Assembly: GCF_040549485.1 (NCBI RefSeq)
Contig: NZ_JBEPTK010000003.1
Location: 124,001-188,000 of the forward strand
Source of the DNA: Constrictibacter sp. MBR-5
GTDB lineage: Bacteria; Pseudomonadota; Alphaproteobacteria; JAJUGE01
DNA: 64,000 bases
Direction: 5' to 3'
Below are positions 43,876-52,982 of this stretch, in pieces. Under the pieces are notes generated by a model, which was given only the letters and a program-made list of their open reading frames with translations, ran no database searches and was not told the DNA's origin. Position 1 is the first letter of the stretch. Every line of letters begins with the position of its first letter. The translations under genes were made by a program, and so were the position numbers.

Positions 43876-43950
43876 TTGAACATGCCCGGGGACGCTGCTT
43901 CAATTTGAGAAGCGGCGATCGGTTTAAACTTGGGCAGGCGGAGAGCGATA

Positions 43951-44991
43951 ATGGTCAAGTGGCGGAAGTTGGGTCGCGCGGCGGGCGTGGCGCTCGCCGG
44001 TTATCTCGCCCTCGGGGCGGTTTCGGGTGCGGCGCTGGCCCAGAAGACCCTGAACTGGCGGATGCAGAGCAACCTGTCCGCCGGCGAGCCGGGCTACGAG
44101 GCGGCGAAGGCGATGTTCGTCGACCGGCTCTCGGTGATCAGCGGCGGCCGCATCAAGATCCAGATGCACCCGACGGGCGCGCTCTTCCCGATCGGCCAGT
44201 CGCTCGAGGCGATCGGCGGCGGCATCACCGAGATCGGCATGGCCGCGGGCGGATATTTCGTCGGCAAGATGGGACCGATCGCGGCCCTGGAAATGGGCAC
44301 GCCCGGCGCCGAGCGGACGCCGATCGAACGCTACAACTTCTTCTACGAGAGGGGCTTCATCGACATCGTCCGCGAGGCCTACGCCAAGTACGGCATCTAC
44401 TATCTCGGCCCGAATCTCGCCCCGCAGTGGGACATCATCGCGCGCAAGCCGATCCGGTCGATGAAGGATTTCGAAGGCCTGAAGATCCGCGCGACCGGCA
44501 TCGAATCGCCCTGGTACCAGTCCATGGGTGCGGCACCGGTCAATCTCAGCGGTGCGGAGATCTATACCGCGCTCGCGACCAACGTCGTCGACGCCGTGCG
44601 CTGGGGCAGCCCGTCGGTGCATCTCGCCCTCGGCATGCCTGAAGTCGGCAAGTTCTACATCGAGCCGTCGCCGATGCCGGCCGCCAACAACAACATCCTG
44701 ATCAACAAGCGGGCGTGGGACGGCCTGCCCGACGACCTGAAGGCGATGCTCGACTGGGCCTGCAAGATGGCCTCGCTCGACTATCTGGCACGCGGCGCCA
44801 TGGCCGACGGTGCGGCGCGCGCGAAGATGAAGGACGAGATGGGCGTCGAGTTCGTCCGCATCCCGCCCGAAGAGTGGGCGGCGATGGAGAAGAAGGCCCA
44901 GGAGATCTGGTCCGGCTACACCGACAAGGACCCGCTCTCCGGCAAGGCGGTGGCGCTGCTGAAGGGCTACCTCGCCGATCTCGGTCGCTGA
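43951..44991 (+). CDS. dctP: TRAP transporter substrate-binding protein (DctP)
   Basis: A 346-residue periplasmic binding protein. The signal peptide covers residues 1-30 (GVALAGYLALGAVSGAALAQ). The mature part has the DctP layout: FVDRLSVISGGRIKIQMHPTGALFP, EIGMAAGGYF, and FEGLKIRATGIESPWYQSMGAAPV, whose Arg normally binds the substrate carboxylate. So the substrate is probably an organic acid. Start ATG 43951 follows a ggcggagag ribosome site. First gene of the sigma-54 operon. Confidence 0.93.
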   Translation: MVKWRKLGRAAGVALAGYLALGAVSGAALAQKTLNWRMQSNLSAGEPGYEAAKAMFVDRLSVISGGRIKIQMHPTGALFPIGQSLEAIGGGITEIGMAAGGYFVGKMGPIAALEMGTPGAERTPIERYNFFYERGFIDIVREAYAKYGIYYLGPNLAPQWDIIARKPIRSMKDFEGLKIRATGIESPWYQSMGAAPVNLSGAEIYTALATNVVDAVRWGSPSVHLALGMPEVGKFYIEPSPMPAANNNILINKRAWDGLPDDLKAMLDWACKMASLDYLARGAMADGAARAKMKDEMGVEFVRIPPEEWAAMEKKAQEIWSGYTDKDPLSGKAVALLKGYLADLGR

Positions 44992-45005
44992 CGGTCGCTG
45001 ACCGG

Positions 45006-45035
45006 CCGGGCTCCGCCGCCCGCGGCGGAGCCCGG
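45006..45035 (+). promoter_or_regulatory. stem-loop between dctP and dctQ
   Basis: A perfect 13-bp GC-rich stem (ccgggctccgccg and its complement) with a 4-base loop starts 15 bases after the dctP stop. It is followed by a weak ttttccc run. As with the peptide importer, its position after the binding-protein gene fits protection of that mRNA and partial attenuation of the membrane genes. Confidence 0.72.
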
Positions 45036-45067
45036 TGTCCCTTTTCCCGCCGTCCGGAGACAGTTGC

Positions 45068-45577
45068 ATGCTCGCCCTCGTCGGCTGGATCGACGCTCTC
45101 GGCGCGTGGCTCGGCCGCGCCGTGTCCTACCTGGTCTTCGGCATGATCGGAGTGATCATGTACGAGATCGTGGCCCGCTACTTCTTCAACGCGCCGACCT
45201 TCTGGGGCCAGGACGTCAGCGGCTGGCTGCAGGTGGCCTACGTCTTCCTCGGCGGCGCCTACGCCCTGCAGAAGGGCTATTTCGTCCGTGTCGACATGGT
45301 CTTCGAGCGGTTCTCGCCGAAGACGCAGGCGGTGATCGACCTGACGCTGTCGACCGTCCTGTTCTGCTGCTTCGCCACGGTGATGATCTGGCGCGGCTGG
45401 GATCTGGCGGTCCAGTCCTGGGACATGGCCGAAACGTCGGCCACGGGCGGCTGGAACGGCCGCGTCTGGCCAGCGAAGTTCCTGGTGCCTATCGGCGTCG
45501 CCCTGCTGGCGCTCGCCTGGTTCGCCCATCTCGTCCGTCGGGTCCAGACGGCCTTCGGTGCCGGAGACGCGTCATGA
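45068..45577 (+). CDS. dctQ: TRAP transporter small permease (DctQ)
   Basis: A 169-residue four-helix membrane protein. Blocks GVIMYEIVARYFFNAPTFWGQDVSGWLQ and GGAYALQKGYFVRVDMVFERFSP are typical of DctQ. The ATG at 45068 follows a ccggagac ribosome site; the stop overlaps the dctM start (ATGA). Confidence 0.92.
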   Translation: MLALVGWIDALGAWLGRAVSYLVFGMIGVIMYEIVARYFFNAPTFWGQDVSGWLQVAYVFLGGAYALQKGYFVRVDMVFERFSPKTQAVIDLTLSTVLFCCFATVMIWRGWDLAVQSWDMAETSATGGWNGRVWPAKFLVPIGVALLALAWFAHLVRRVQTAFGAGDAS

Positions 45578-46884
45578 GCCCGGTCGAATTCACGGCGCTG
45601 TTCTTCGGCGCGATGTTCCTGTGTCTCGCGGCCGGCGTGCCCATCGCGATCGCCCTCGGCGGGCTGAGTTCCATCCTGGTCTTCTTCTTCTGGGGACCGC
45701 AGGCGCTGACCATGCTGGCGCTCAACGCCTTCGGCAGCACCTCCAGCTTCGAGTATCTGGCGATCCCACTGTTCGTCTTCATGGCGAACGTGCTGGAGCG
45801 GTCGGGCATCGCCGAGGACCTCTACACGACCATGTACCGCTTCTTCGGCTCGGTGCGCGGCGGCCTCGCGGCCGGCACGGTGGGCATCTGCACGATCTTC
45901 GCCGCCATGGCCGGGGTCAGCGGCGCGGCCACCGTCTCGATGGGCATTATCGCCCTGCCGGCCATGCTCAGCCGCGGCTACTCGAAGGGCATCGCCATCG
46001 GCAGCATCGCCGCCGGCGGCTCGCTCGGCATCCTGATCCCGCCCAGCGTCACCATGATCGTCTACGGGCTCGTGTCCAACACGTCGGTCGGCCGGCTCTA
46101 TGCCGCGGGCCTCCTGCCCGGCCTGCTGCTCGCCGCCCTGTTCGTCGCCTACATCCTGATCCGCAGCCATCTGCAACCGCATCACGCACCGCTGCCACCG
46201 AACGAGCGCAAGTTCACCTGGAGCGAGCGGCTTTCCTCTCTGAAAGGACTGATCTTCCCGATCCTGCTCGTCGTCGCCGTGCTGGGCTCGATCCTCTCCG
46301 GCATCGCCAGCGTCTCCGAGGCGGCGGCCGTCGGCGCCGCCGGCAGCATCGTCGCCGCGCTGCTCAACCGCGGCTTCGTCTGGCCGATGTTTCGCGAGGC
46401 GGCGGAGCGCACGCTGCTCCTCTCCTGCCTGATCTTCTGGATCGTCATCGGCGCCAGCGCCTTCTCGACCCTCTACACCGCCATGGGCGCCTCCAGCCTG
46501 ATCCAGGGCATGGTGCTGGGCTGGGAGGTCGACCGCTACGTCGTCCTCGTGATGATGATGTTCATCCTGCTGCTGCTCGGCATGGTGATCGACACGGTCG
46601 GAATCATCATGATCACCGCCCCGATCTTCGTGCCCATCGTCGTGGCGCTCGGCTTCGATCCCGTCTGGTTCGGGATCCTCTTCATCATCAACATGGAGAT
46701 CGGCTTCCTGACGCCGCCGTTCGGCTACAATCTCTTCTACCTGCGGGGCGTGGCACCGCCCGAGGTCACGATGGGCGACATCTACAAGTCGGTGTTCCCC
46801 TTCGTCCTGCTGATGCTGCTCGGGCTCGGCATCTGCGTCGTGTTTCCGGAGATCATCCTCGTCCTGCCCCGCATGCTGTTCTGA
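45574..46884 (+). CDS. dctM: TRAP transporter large permease (DctM)
   Basis: A 436-residue permease with about 12 membrane helices. Typical blocks: FEYLAIPLFVFMANVLERSGIAEDLY, GLAAGTVGICTIFAAMAGVSGAATVSMG, GSIAAGGSLGILIPPSVTMIVYG and IDTVGIIMITAPIFVPIV. It carries the Na+- or H+-coupled transport step with DctQ and DctP. The bicupin gene follows after 20 bases. Confidence 0.95.
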   Translation: MSPVEFTALFFGAMFLCLAAGVPIAIALGGLSSILVFFFWGPQALTMLALNAFGSTSSFEYLAIPLFVFMANVLERSGIAEDLYTTMYRFFGSVRGGLAAGTVGICTIFAAMAGVSGAATVSMGIIALPAMLSRGYSKGIAIGSIAAGGSLGILIPPSVTMIVYGLVSNTSVGRLYAAGLLPGLLLAALFVAYILIRSHLQPHHAPLPPNERKFTWSERLSSLKGLIFPILLVVAVLGSILSGIASVSEAAAVGAAGSIVAALLNRGFVWPMFREAAERTLLLSCLIFWIVIGASAFSTLYTAMGASSLIQGMVLGWEVDRYVVLVMMMFILLLLGMVIDTVGIIMITAPIFVPIVVALGFDPVWFGILFIINMEIGFLTPPFGYNLFYLRGVAPPEVTMGDIYKSVFPFVLLMLLGLGICVVFPEIILVLPRMLF

Positions 46885-46904
46885 CGCGAAAGGAGGCAAA
46901 GACC

Positions 46905-47810
46905 GTGACCCTCGCGACACCGCATCCCGCGGCGACCCGGCCGGATCCGGCCGGGCGGGCGCGTTACCTGACGCCGACCAACAGCTTCAAGGACAAGCTG
47001 CCGCCGGTGACGGCCTCGGTCTCGACGGCAGCGCGGGACGACGCCTTCCACACCGACGCCGCGACGGGCGCCTACCCGGTCGACGCGGCGACCACGCTGG
47101 CGTCGCCGGTCGCGGCGACCACGCCGCTGCTGCTCGCGCGCTATCTGCGCATCCGCGCCGGCGATCGCCTGCCCATGGCGGTCCGCGCGACGGCCGGCAT
47201 CCACTACGTCATCCGCGGATCGGGCGAGACGGCCAGCGGCGCCGAGCGGATCGCCTGGTCCGAGGGCGACGTCTTCTTGCTGCCGGGCGGCGACGCCGCC
47301 GAACATCGCTCCGCGACCGACGCCCTGCTCTGGCTGGTGACGAACGAGCCGGAGGTCGCCTTCCATCGGCTCGAGCCACCGGTCCCCGGCGCAGTCGAGG
47401 CGGTGCTTTATCCGGCCGCCGAGATCGCCCGCCAGCTCGAGGCCGTCCGCACGATGCCGGACAGCGGCGACGCCTCGGGCAAGGTCGTGGTCTTCGCCAC
47501 TGAACCCTTCGAGCGGATGCTGAGCGTCACCCCGACCATGACGGTGGCGCTGAACTCGATGGAGCCGGGCAAGGCGCAGCGCGCCCACCGGCACAATTCG
47601 GTCGCGGTGACCCTGCCGATCCTGGCGAAGGGCTGCTTCTCGATCATCGACGGCGAACGGGTCGACTGGCAGCCCTTCGCCACCATGGTGACGCCGGCGG
47701 GCGCGGCTCATTCCCACCACAACGAGGGCGGCGGTCTCGCGACCTTCCTGATCGTCCAGGACGGCGGCCTCTTCTACCACTGCCGGGCGATCGGCTTCTC
47801 CTTCGCCTGA
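46905..47810 (+). CDS. bicupin, gentisate-dioxygenase-like
   Basis: A 301-residue double-cupin protein. Cupin 1 is at about residues 80-140 (YVIRGSGETASGAERIAWSEGDVFLLPGG); cupin 2 at about 205-285 contains RAHRHNSVAVTLPILAKGCFSIIDGERVDWQPFATMVTPAGAAHSHHNEG, with His-x-His and a later His that could bind a metal. This plan occurs in gentisate and 1-hydroxy-2-naphthoate dioxygenases and in many uncharacterised proteins. The first cupin lacks an obvious metal triad. GTG 46905 follows an aggagg ribosome site. It lies between TRAP and HyuAB genes, so it may act on the imported compound. Confidence 0.75.
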   Translation: MTLATPHPAATRPDPAGRARYLTPTNSFKDKLPPVTASVSTAARDDAFHTDAATGAYPVDAATTLASPVAATTPLLLARYLRIRAGDRLPMAVRATAGIHYVIRGSGETASGAERIAWSEGDVFLLPGGDAAEHRSATDALLWLVTNEPEVAFHRLEPPVPGAVEAVLYPAAEIARQLEAVRTMPDSGDASGKVVVFATEPFERMLSVTPTMTVALNSMEPGKAQRAHRHNSVAVTLPILAKGCFSIIDGERVDWQPFATMVTPAGAAHSHHNEGGGLATFLIVQDGGLFYHCRAIGFSFA

Positions 47811-47855
47811 GTGCGACAAGGCGCCGATGCGCCGCAACAGCTTCGGGAGCACAGC

Positions 47856-49910
47856 GTGGCCGAGTGGCAAGTAGGTGTGGACGTCGGCGGGACGTTCACG
47901 GATCTGGTCCTGGTCGACCCGGCGAGCGGCGCCTTCCGGGTCAGCAAGGTGCCAAGCACGACCGACAATCAGGCACGCGGCGTGATCGAGGGCGTGCGCG
48001 CCGCCGACGTGCCGCTGCCGGAGGTGGCGGCCTTCGTGCACGGCACGACCGTCGGCACCAATGCGGTGCTGGAGCGCAAGGGTGTCGCCTGCGGCCTGAT
48101 CACGACGCGCGGCTTCCGCGACGTGCTCGAACTCGGGCGGCGCACCCGGCCGAACGGCTACGGCATGACCGGCAGCTTCGAGGCGATCATCCCGCGCGAC
48201 ATGCGCCTGGAGGTGAGCGAGCGCCTCGACGCCGCGGGCCGGGTGCTGACGCCGCTCGACGAGCAGGAGGTACGCGACGCCGTCGCCACCCTCCTGGAAC
48301 GCGGCGCCGAAGCCGTGGTCGTCCACTTCATCCACGCCTACGCCAACCCGGCGCACGAGTTGCGGGCAGCCGAGATCGTGCGCGAACTCTGGCCGAACGG
48401 CTATGTCAGCGTCGGCCACGACATCCTGAGCGAGGTGCGCGAGTTCGAGCGGGGATCGACGGCCGCCGTCAACGCCTACATCCAGCCGCTGATGTCGCGC
48501 TACCTGTCGCGCCTGACCGCGGAGCTGGAGCGCAGCGGCTATCCGCACGACCTGCTGGTCATGCAGGGCAACGCCGGGACGATGACGGCGCGCCTCGCCG
48601 GCGACCATGCGGCACAGACGGTGATGTCGGGACCGGCGGCGGGTGCGCTCGCCGCGGCGCGCATCGGCGCCGAGGCCGGCTTTCCCAACGTCGTCGGCTG
48701 CGACATGGGCGGCACCAGCTTCGACGTGACGCTGATCCGCGGCGGCAGGCCGTCGATCTCCGCCGAGAAGGACATCGCCTACGGCGTGCCGGTGCGCGTG
48801 CCGATGATCGACATCCACACGATCGGCGCCGGCGGCGGCTCGATCGCGCGGGTGAACAAGGCCGGGATCCTACAGGTCGGGCCCGAGAGCGCCGGATCGA
48901 CCCCGGGACCCATCGTCTACGGCCGCGGCGGCACCCTGCCGACCGTCACCGACGCCAACCTGCTGCTCGGCCGGCTCGACCCGGTGTCGATCGCCGGCGT
49001 GAACACCGACGTGTCGGTCGAGGCGGTGCGCGCCGCCATCCTGGAGCAGATCGGCGCGCCGCTCGGCATGGACGCGGTCGCGGCGGCCTCGGCGATCATC
49101 GCCGTGGCGACCAACCACCTGGCGAGCGCCATCCGCCTCGTCTCGGTCGAGCGCGGCCAGGACCCGCGCGACTATGCGCTCTTCGCCTTCGGCGGCGCCG
49201 GACCGCTGCACTGCGCCGAACTCGCGGCGGAACTGGGCGTGCCGCGCGTGCTGGTACCGCGCTTCCCCGGCGCCACCTCGGCGCTCGGCTGCATCCTGGC
49301 CGACATCCGCCACGACTTCGTGCAGACGGTGGGCGCCCCGGTGCTCGGCGTCGACCCGGCCGAGATGGACGCGATCCTCGCCGCCCAGACGGCCGAGGGC
49401 CGCGCGCGCATCGTCGCCGAGGGCGTGCCGGTGACCGACATCGTGGCGATGCACAGCGCCGACATGCTGTTCGGCGGCCAGAGCCACGTCTTCCAGGTGC
49501 CGCTGGCCGACGGGCCGTTCGACCCGCAGCAGACGCTGGCGCGCTTCGCCGAACGCTACAAGGAGCGGTTCGACATCGAACTGGGCGAGATGCGCGCTAT
49601 GCTGACCAACCTGCGCACGACCGTGCTGGGCCTGCGGCCGAAAATCTCCATGTCGCTGTTCGCGCCGAAGCCGGCCGCCGGCAGAGCGGAGCCGCGCACG
49701 GTGCGCCCGGTGTTCTTCGGCGACGCCTGGTTCGACACGCCGGTCTGGCGGCGCGAGACGCTGTCGCCCGGCACCGAACTGCCCGGTCCGGCGATCGTCG
49801 AGCAGATGGACGCGACGACCGTGGTGCCGCCGGCCGCACGCTTCCGCATCGACGATTTCGGCAACCTGATCATCGACGTCGGAACCTCCGACAAGGGAGC
49901 CAGCGCATGA
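47856..49910 (+). CDS. hyuA: hydantoinase A/oxoprolinase family protein 2
   Basis: A 684-residue HyuA-type subunit from GTG 47856 (gggag ribosome site). Blocks: GVDVGGTFTDLVLVDPASG, VHGTTVGTNAVLERKGVACGLITT, SGPAAGALAAARIG, CDMGGTSFDVTLIRGG, and IGAGGGSIARVNKAG. It belongs to the same family as the HyuA at 39469-41544 but is clearly different (for example GCDMGGTSFDV against AIEVGGTSCDV), so it is not a recent copy. It pairs with the HyuB that starts in its stop codon. Confidence 0.92.
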   Translation: MAEWQVGVDVGGTFTDLVLVDPASGAFRVSKVPSTTDNQARGVIEGVRAADVPLPEVAAFVHGTTVGTNAVLERKGVACGLITTRGFRDVLELGRRTRPNGYGMTGSFEAIIPRDMRLEVSERLDAAGRVLTPLDEQEVRDAVATLLERGAEAVVVHFIHAYANPAHELRAAEIVRELWPNGYVSVGHDILSEVREFERGSTAAVNAYIQPLMSRYLSRLTAELERSGYPHDLLVMQGNAGTMTARLAGDHAAQTVMSGPAAGALAAARIGAEAGFPNVVGCDMGGTSFDVTLIRGGRPSISAEKDIAYGVPVRVPMIDIHTIGAGGGSIARVNKAGILQVGPESAGSTPGPIVYGRGGTLPTVTDANLLLGRLDPVSIAGVNTDVSVEAVRAAILEQIGAPLGMDAVAAASAIIAVATNHLASAIRLVSVERGQDPRDYALFAFGGAGPLHCAELAAELGVPRVLVPRFPGATSALGCILADIRHDFVQTVGAPVLGVDPAEMDAILAAQTAEGRARIVAEGVPVTDIVAMHSADMLFGGQSHVFQVPLADGPFDPQQTLARFAERYKERFDIELGEMRAMLTNLRTTVLGLRPKISMSLFAPKPAAGRAEPRTVRPVFFGDAWFDTPVWRRETLSPGTELPGPAIVEQMDATTVVPPAARFRIDDFGNLIIDVGTSDKGASA

Positions 49911-51586
49911 GCTTCGATCCCGTCCTGCTCGCCGTCATCCAGAACGGTCTGAACCAGGTCGCCACCGAGATGGATCTGGTGCACGAGAAGACCTCCTTCT
50001 CGCCGGTCATCTCGGAAGGCTTCGACCGCTCGAACGGCATCTACCACCGCGAGACGGGCGAGGTCATCGCCCAGGGCGAGATGGGCCTGCCGAGCTTCGT
50101 CGGCGTCATGCAGTTCACGACCCAGGAGGTGATCGCGCGTCGGCCGGACCTGGAGCCGGGCGACATCATCCTGATCAACGATCCCTATCTCGGCGGCACC
50201 CATCTGATGGACGTGAAGATGGTGACGCCCTTCTTCTACGACGGGCGGCTGTGGTGCTACCTGTCGAACACCGGCCACTGGCCGGACACCGGCGGCATGG
50301 TGCCCGGCGGCTTCAACAGCACGGCGACCGAGATCCAGCAGGAAGGCCTGCGCATCCCACCGGTCAAGCTGTTCCGGCGCGGCCGGATGGACCAGGACAT
50401 CCTCGACATCGTGCTGAACAACGTGCGCGTGCCGGACGAGCGCATCGGCGACATCAAGGCCCAGGTCGGCGCGCTCAAGGTCGGCGCGCGGCGCCTGACC
50501 GAACTGCTCGACCGCTACGGCGCCGAAACCGTCGAGGCGGCGATCGTCGAACTGAAGCTGCGCTCCGAGCGCCAGATGCGCGCCCATATCGAGAGCATCC
50601 CGGACGGCACCTATGCCTTCACCGCCTGGCACGACAGCGACGGCGTGGTGTTCGAGAAGCTGGCCGTGCGCCTGAAGATGACGGTGACGGGGTCGGACAT
50701 CCATTTCGACCTGTCCGAATCCAGCCCGCCCTGCCGCGGGCCGATGAACGCGCCCTGGGCGGCGGCGCATTCGGCCGTCTACGTGGCGATGAAGCACATC
50801 TTCCCGGACGTGCCGATCAACGCCGGCTGCTTCGCGCCGCTGCACGTGGCGCGCCCGGACGGCACCTTCCTGGTGGCGGAGTATCCGCGGCCCGTGGCGG
50901 GTGCGGCGGCCGAGGTCTGCCAGCGCGTCATGGAGGCGGTGTTCGGCGCCATGGGCCGGGCGATCCCGGAGCGGATGTTCGCCGCACCGGCCGGGACCAG
51001 CGGCAATTTCAGCGTCGGCGGCTACGACCCCGAGGCCGGTCGCCACTACATCATGTACATGTTCAGCGGCGGCGGTTACGGCGGCTGGTGGGAGACGGAC
51101 GGCCTGACCAACGGCTGCTCGTCGGTCGGCATCTCGAAGACCCAGCCGATCGAGATCCTGGAGCAGCACTATCCCATCCTCTACGAGGAATACGCCCTGC
51201 GCGAAGGCTCGGCCGGTCCGGGACGGCATCGCGGCGGCTTCGGCGTCAACTACCGCGTCCGCCTGCTGCGCGGCGAAGGCAAGGCCTCCTTCGTCATGGA
51301 CCACGGCGTCGTCGGCCCGCCCGGCATGATCGGCGGCGGCGAGGGCGGCCGCAACGAGATCGAGGTCTGCCAGAGCGGCACCGTCACGCGGCCCGAGCAC
51401 GTCTCGAAGGGCGAGGGCTACCCCATGCGCCCCGGCGACTGGGTCCAGGTCCGCACTCCCGGCGGCGGCGGCTACGGCGACCCAGCCGACCGCGACCCGG
51501 CGTCGCTGGCCCGCGACCTGAAGCGCGGCTACTTCGCCGCCGAGGAGGCGGCGAGGGACTATGGCAGCCTTCCGCCGGCTGCCTGA
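49907..51586 (+). CDS. hyuB: hydantoinase B/oxoprolinase family protein 3
   Basis: A 559-residue HyuB-type subunit. It begins FDPVLLAVIQNGLNQVATEMDLVHEKTSFSP and has PGDIILINDPYLGGTHLMDVKMVTP, GMVPGGFNSTATEIQQEGLRIPPVKL, and ends VRTPGGGGYGDPADR. It belongs to a different subgroup from the two tandem HyuB copies (TDCF and DWTIIRP motifs absent). It overlaps HyuA2 (ATGA) and completes the sigma-54 operon: importer, bicupin, HyuAB. Confidence 0.92.
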   Translation: MSFDPVLLAVIQNGLNQVATEMDLVHEKTSFSPVISEGFDRSNGIYHRETGEVIAQGEMGLPSFVGVMQFTTQEVIARRPDLEPGDIILINDPYLGGTHLMDVKMVTPFFYDGRLWCYLSNTGHWPDTGGMVPGGFNSTATEIQQEGLRIPPVKLFRRGRMDQDILDIVLNNVRVPDERIGDIKAQVGALKVGARRLTELLDRYGAETVEAAIVELKLRSERQMRAHIESIPDGTYAFTAWHDSDGVVFEKLAVRLKMTVTGSDIHFDLSESSPPCRGPMNAPWAAAHSAVYVAMKHIFPDVPINAGCFAPLHVARPDGTFLVAEYPRPVAGAAAEVCQRVMEAVFGAMGRAIPERMFAAPAGTSGNFSVGGYDPEAGRHYIMYMFSGGGYGGWWETDGLTNGCSSVGISKTQPIEILEQHYPILYEEYALREGSAGPGRHRGGFGVNYRVRLLRGEGKASFVMDHGVVGPPGMIGGGEGGRNEIEVCQSGTVTRPEHVSKGEGYPMRPGDWVQVRTPGGGGYGDPADRDPASLARDLKRGYFAAEEAARDYGSLPPAA

Positions 51587-51600
51587 CGCAGGCACCGGCG

Positions 51601-52842
51601 TCAGGCCGCCGCCCGATCTCCGGCCAGAGCCTGCGGCCGCAGCAGCGCGAAGGCGATGCGGCCGATGAGCATCGCCGCGGCGATGTGCAGGAACGCGAGG
51701 CCCCAGCCCAGGCGGGACATGCCGCCGGACAGGTCGAGGATCACCCCGATCACCAGCGGACCGACGAAGCCGCCGGCGTAGCCGAGCATCGAGTGGACGG
51801 CGAGGGTTGCGCCGCGCCTGCCGGGGGCGGCGCTGCCGGCGGCACCCGCGGTGAGCGAGGACGAGTCGAGCCAGATGACGACGCCGTAGAGCAGGATCAG
51901 GGCGACCGCCAGTTCGTAGGAGAAGGGCCCGAGAAAGCCGATGCCCGCGGCGCAGACCGCCGAGGCGATCATCGCGACACGGACCAGCCGCTGCCGCCCG
52001 AGGCGGATCGACGCCTCGTTGCCGACGACGCTCGCCCAGGTGCCGATCAGGCCCACCAGGGTGATCACCAGCGTCGCCGGCAGCCAGGAATCGCCGCCGC
52101 CCGTGGTCAGCGCCACCCATGCGAGGAACGCCACGCCCCAGCCGCGCAGGGCGTTCATCTCCCAGGTATGGACGCAGTAGGCAATGCCGTACGCCATGGC
52201 CGAGCGATTGCGGAAGACCGGTCCGAAATCGAAAAGCCGGCCCGCCTGCGGCTCGGCTTTCGGCTCCTGTGCGGGGGCGAACAGGCCGACGATCAGCCAG
52301 GCCGCCGCCGCACAGCCGGCCGACGCCCAGAATACGACCTGCCAGCCGAACAGGTCGTCCAGCACGCCCGCGAACAGGAAGGAGGCGGCGCCCGATACGC
52401 CGATGCTGGCCGCGTGACCAGCCACCGCCCGCGACATCAGCGCCCCCTCGACCCGGTCGGCGAGCAGCTTCAGGCCCGTCATGTACGTGCCCGCCCAGCC
52501 GACGCCCGCCAGCACGCGTGCGAAGGCGGCGGTCCAGAAATCCTCGGCGAAGAGCGCGAAGCAGACGTGGCCGACGACCGTCAGCGCCACGCCCAGCAGA
52601 TAGATCCGCTTGGGATCGATGCGATCGGTGAGCGTCACCAGGATCGGCACAGACACCGCGTAGGCGAGGTAGAACAGCCCGGTGATCCAGCCCGCCTGCG
52701 TATTGTCGAGGTCCCATTCGCCCATCAGGCGCGGAATCAGCGCCGGCCACGCATAGGCGCCGATCTGCGCCAGCACCTGGGCGGCGCAGACGAGGACGAC
52801 GAGGCGGACGGGGGAGACGGAACGGGCGAACGGAGCCGGCAT
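51601..52842 (-). CDS. MFS transporter
   Basis: A 413-residue permease with 12 predicted helices in two sets of six. The cytoplasmic loop 2-3 motif is VTLTDRIDPKRIYL, near the MFS GxxxDRxGR/K motif, and a mid-protein cytoplasmic loop contains EPKAEPQAGRLFDFGPVFRNR. It resembles small-molecule or nitrate/cyanate-type exporters or importers; the substrate cannot be read. It converges on hyuB3 and diverges from the M20 peptidase. Confidence 0.88.
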   Translation of the reverse strand: MPAPFARSVSPVRLVVLVCAAQVLAQIGAYAWPALIPRLMGEWDLDNTQAGWITGLFYLAYAVSVPILVTLTDRIDPKRIYLLGVALTVVGHVCFALFAEDFWTAAFARVLAGVGWAGTYMTGLKLLADRVEGALMSRAVAGHAASIGVSGAASFLFAGVLDDLFGWQVVFWASAGCAAAAWLIVGLFAPAQEPKAEPQAGRLFDFGPVFRNRSAMAYGIAYCVHTWEMNALRGWGVAFLAWVALTTGGGDSWLPATLVITLVGLIGTWASVVGNEASIRLGRQRLVRVAMIASAVCAAGIGFLGPFSYELAVALILLYGVVIWLDSSSLTAGAAGSAAPGRRGATLAVHSMLGYAGGFVGPLVIGVILDLSGGMSRLGWGLAFLHIAAAMLIGRIAFALLRPQALAGDRAAA

Positions 52843-52909
52843 CGGCGGCCTCTGGTTATCGTACCAGCTTCACCCGCGCGCCGAACGTCCGCAAGCGGGC
52901 GGCTGCCCA

Positions 52910-52938
52910 TTGGCCCCGACCCACCGTACCGGTCTATT
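52910..52938 (+). promoter_or_regulatory. possible sigma-70 promoter for the M20 peptidase
   Basis: TTGGCC and TCTATT, each four of six consensus matches, are separated by exactly 17 bases. The inferred start site near 52945 gives a leader of about 38 bases before ATG 52983. It lies in the 140-base gap between the MFS and peptidase genes. Confidence 0.35.
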
Positions 52939-52982
52939 CTGGCGCCACCCGCTCCCCCGGGGAGCCCGTACCGGAGTTGTTC

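Noticed and set aside
44985-45002. Tandem repeat cggtcgctga at the end of dctP
   Set aside because: Only two copies of ten bases, duplicating the stop region; too short to mean more than local slippage.
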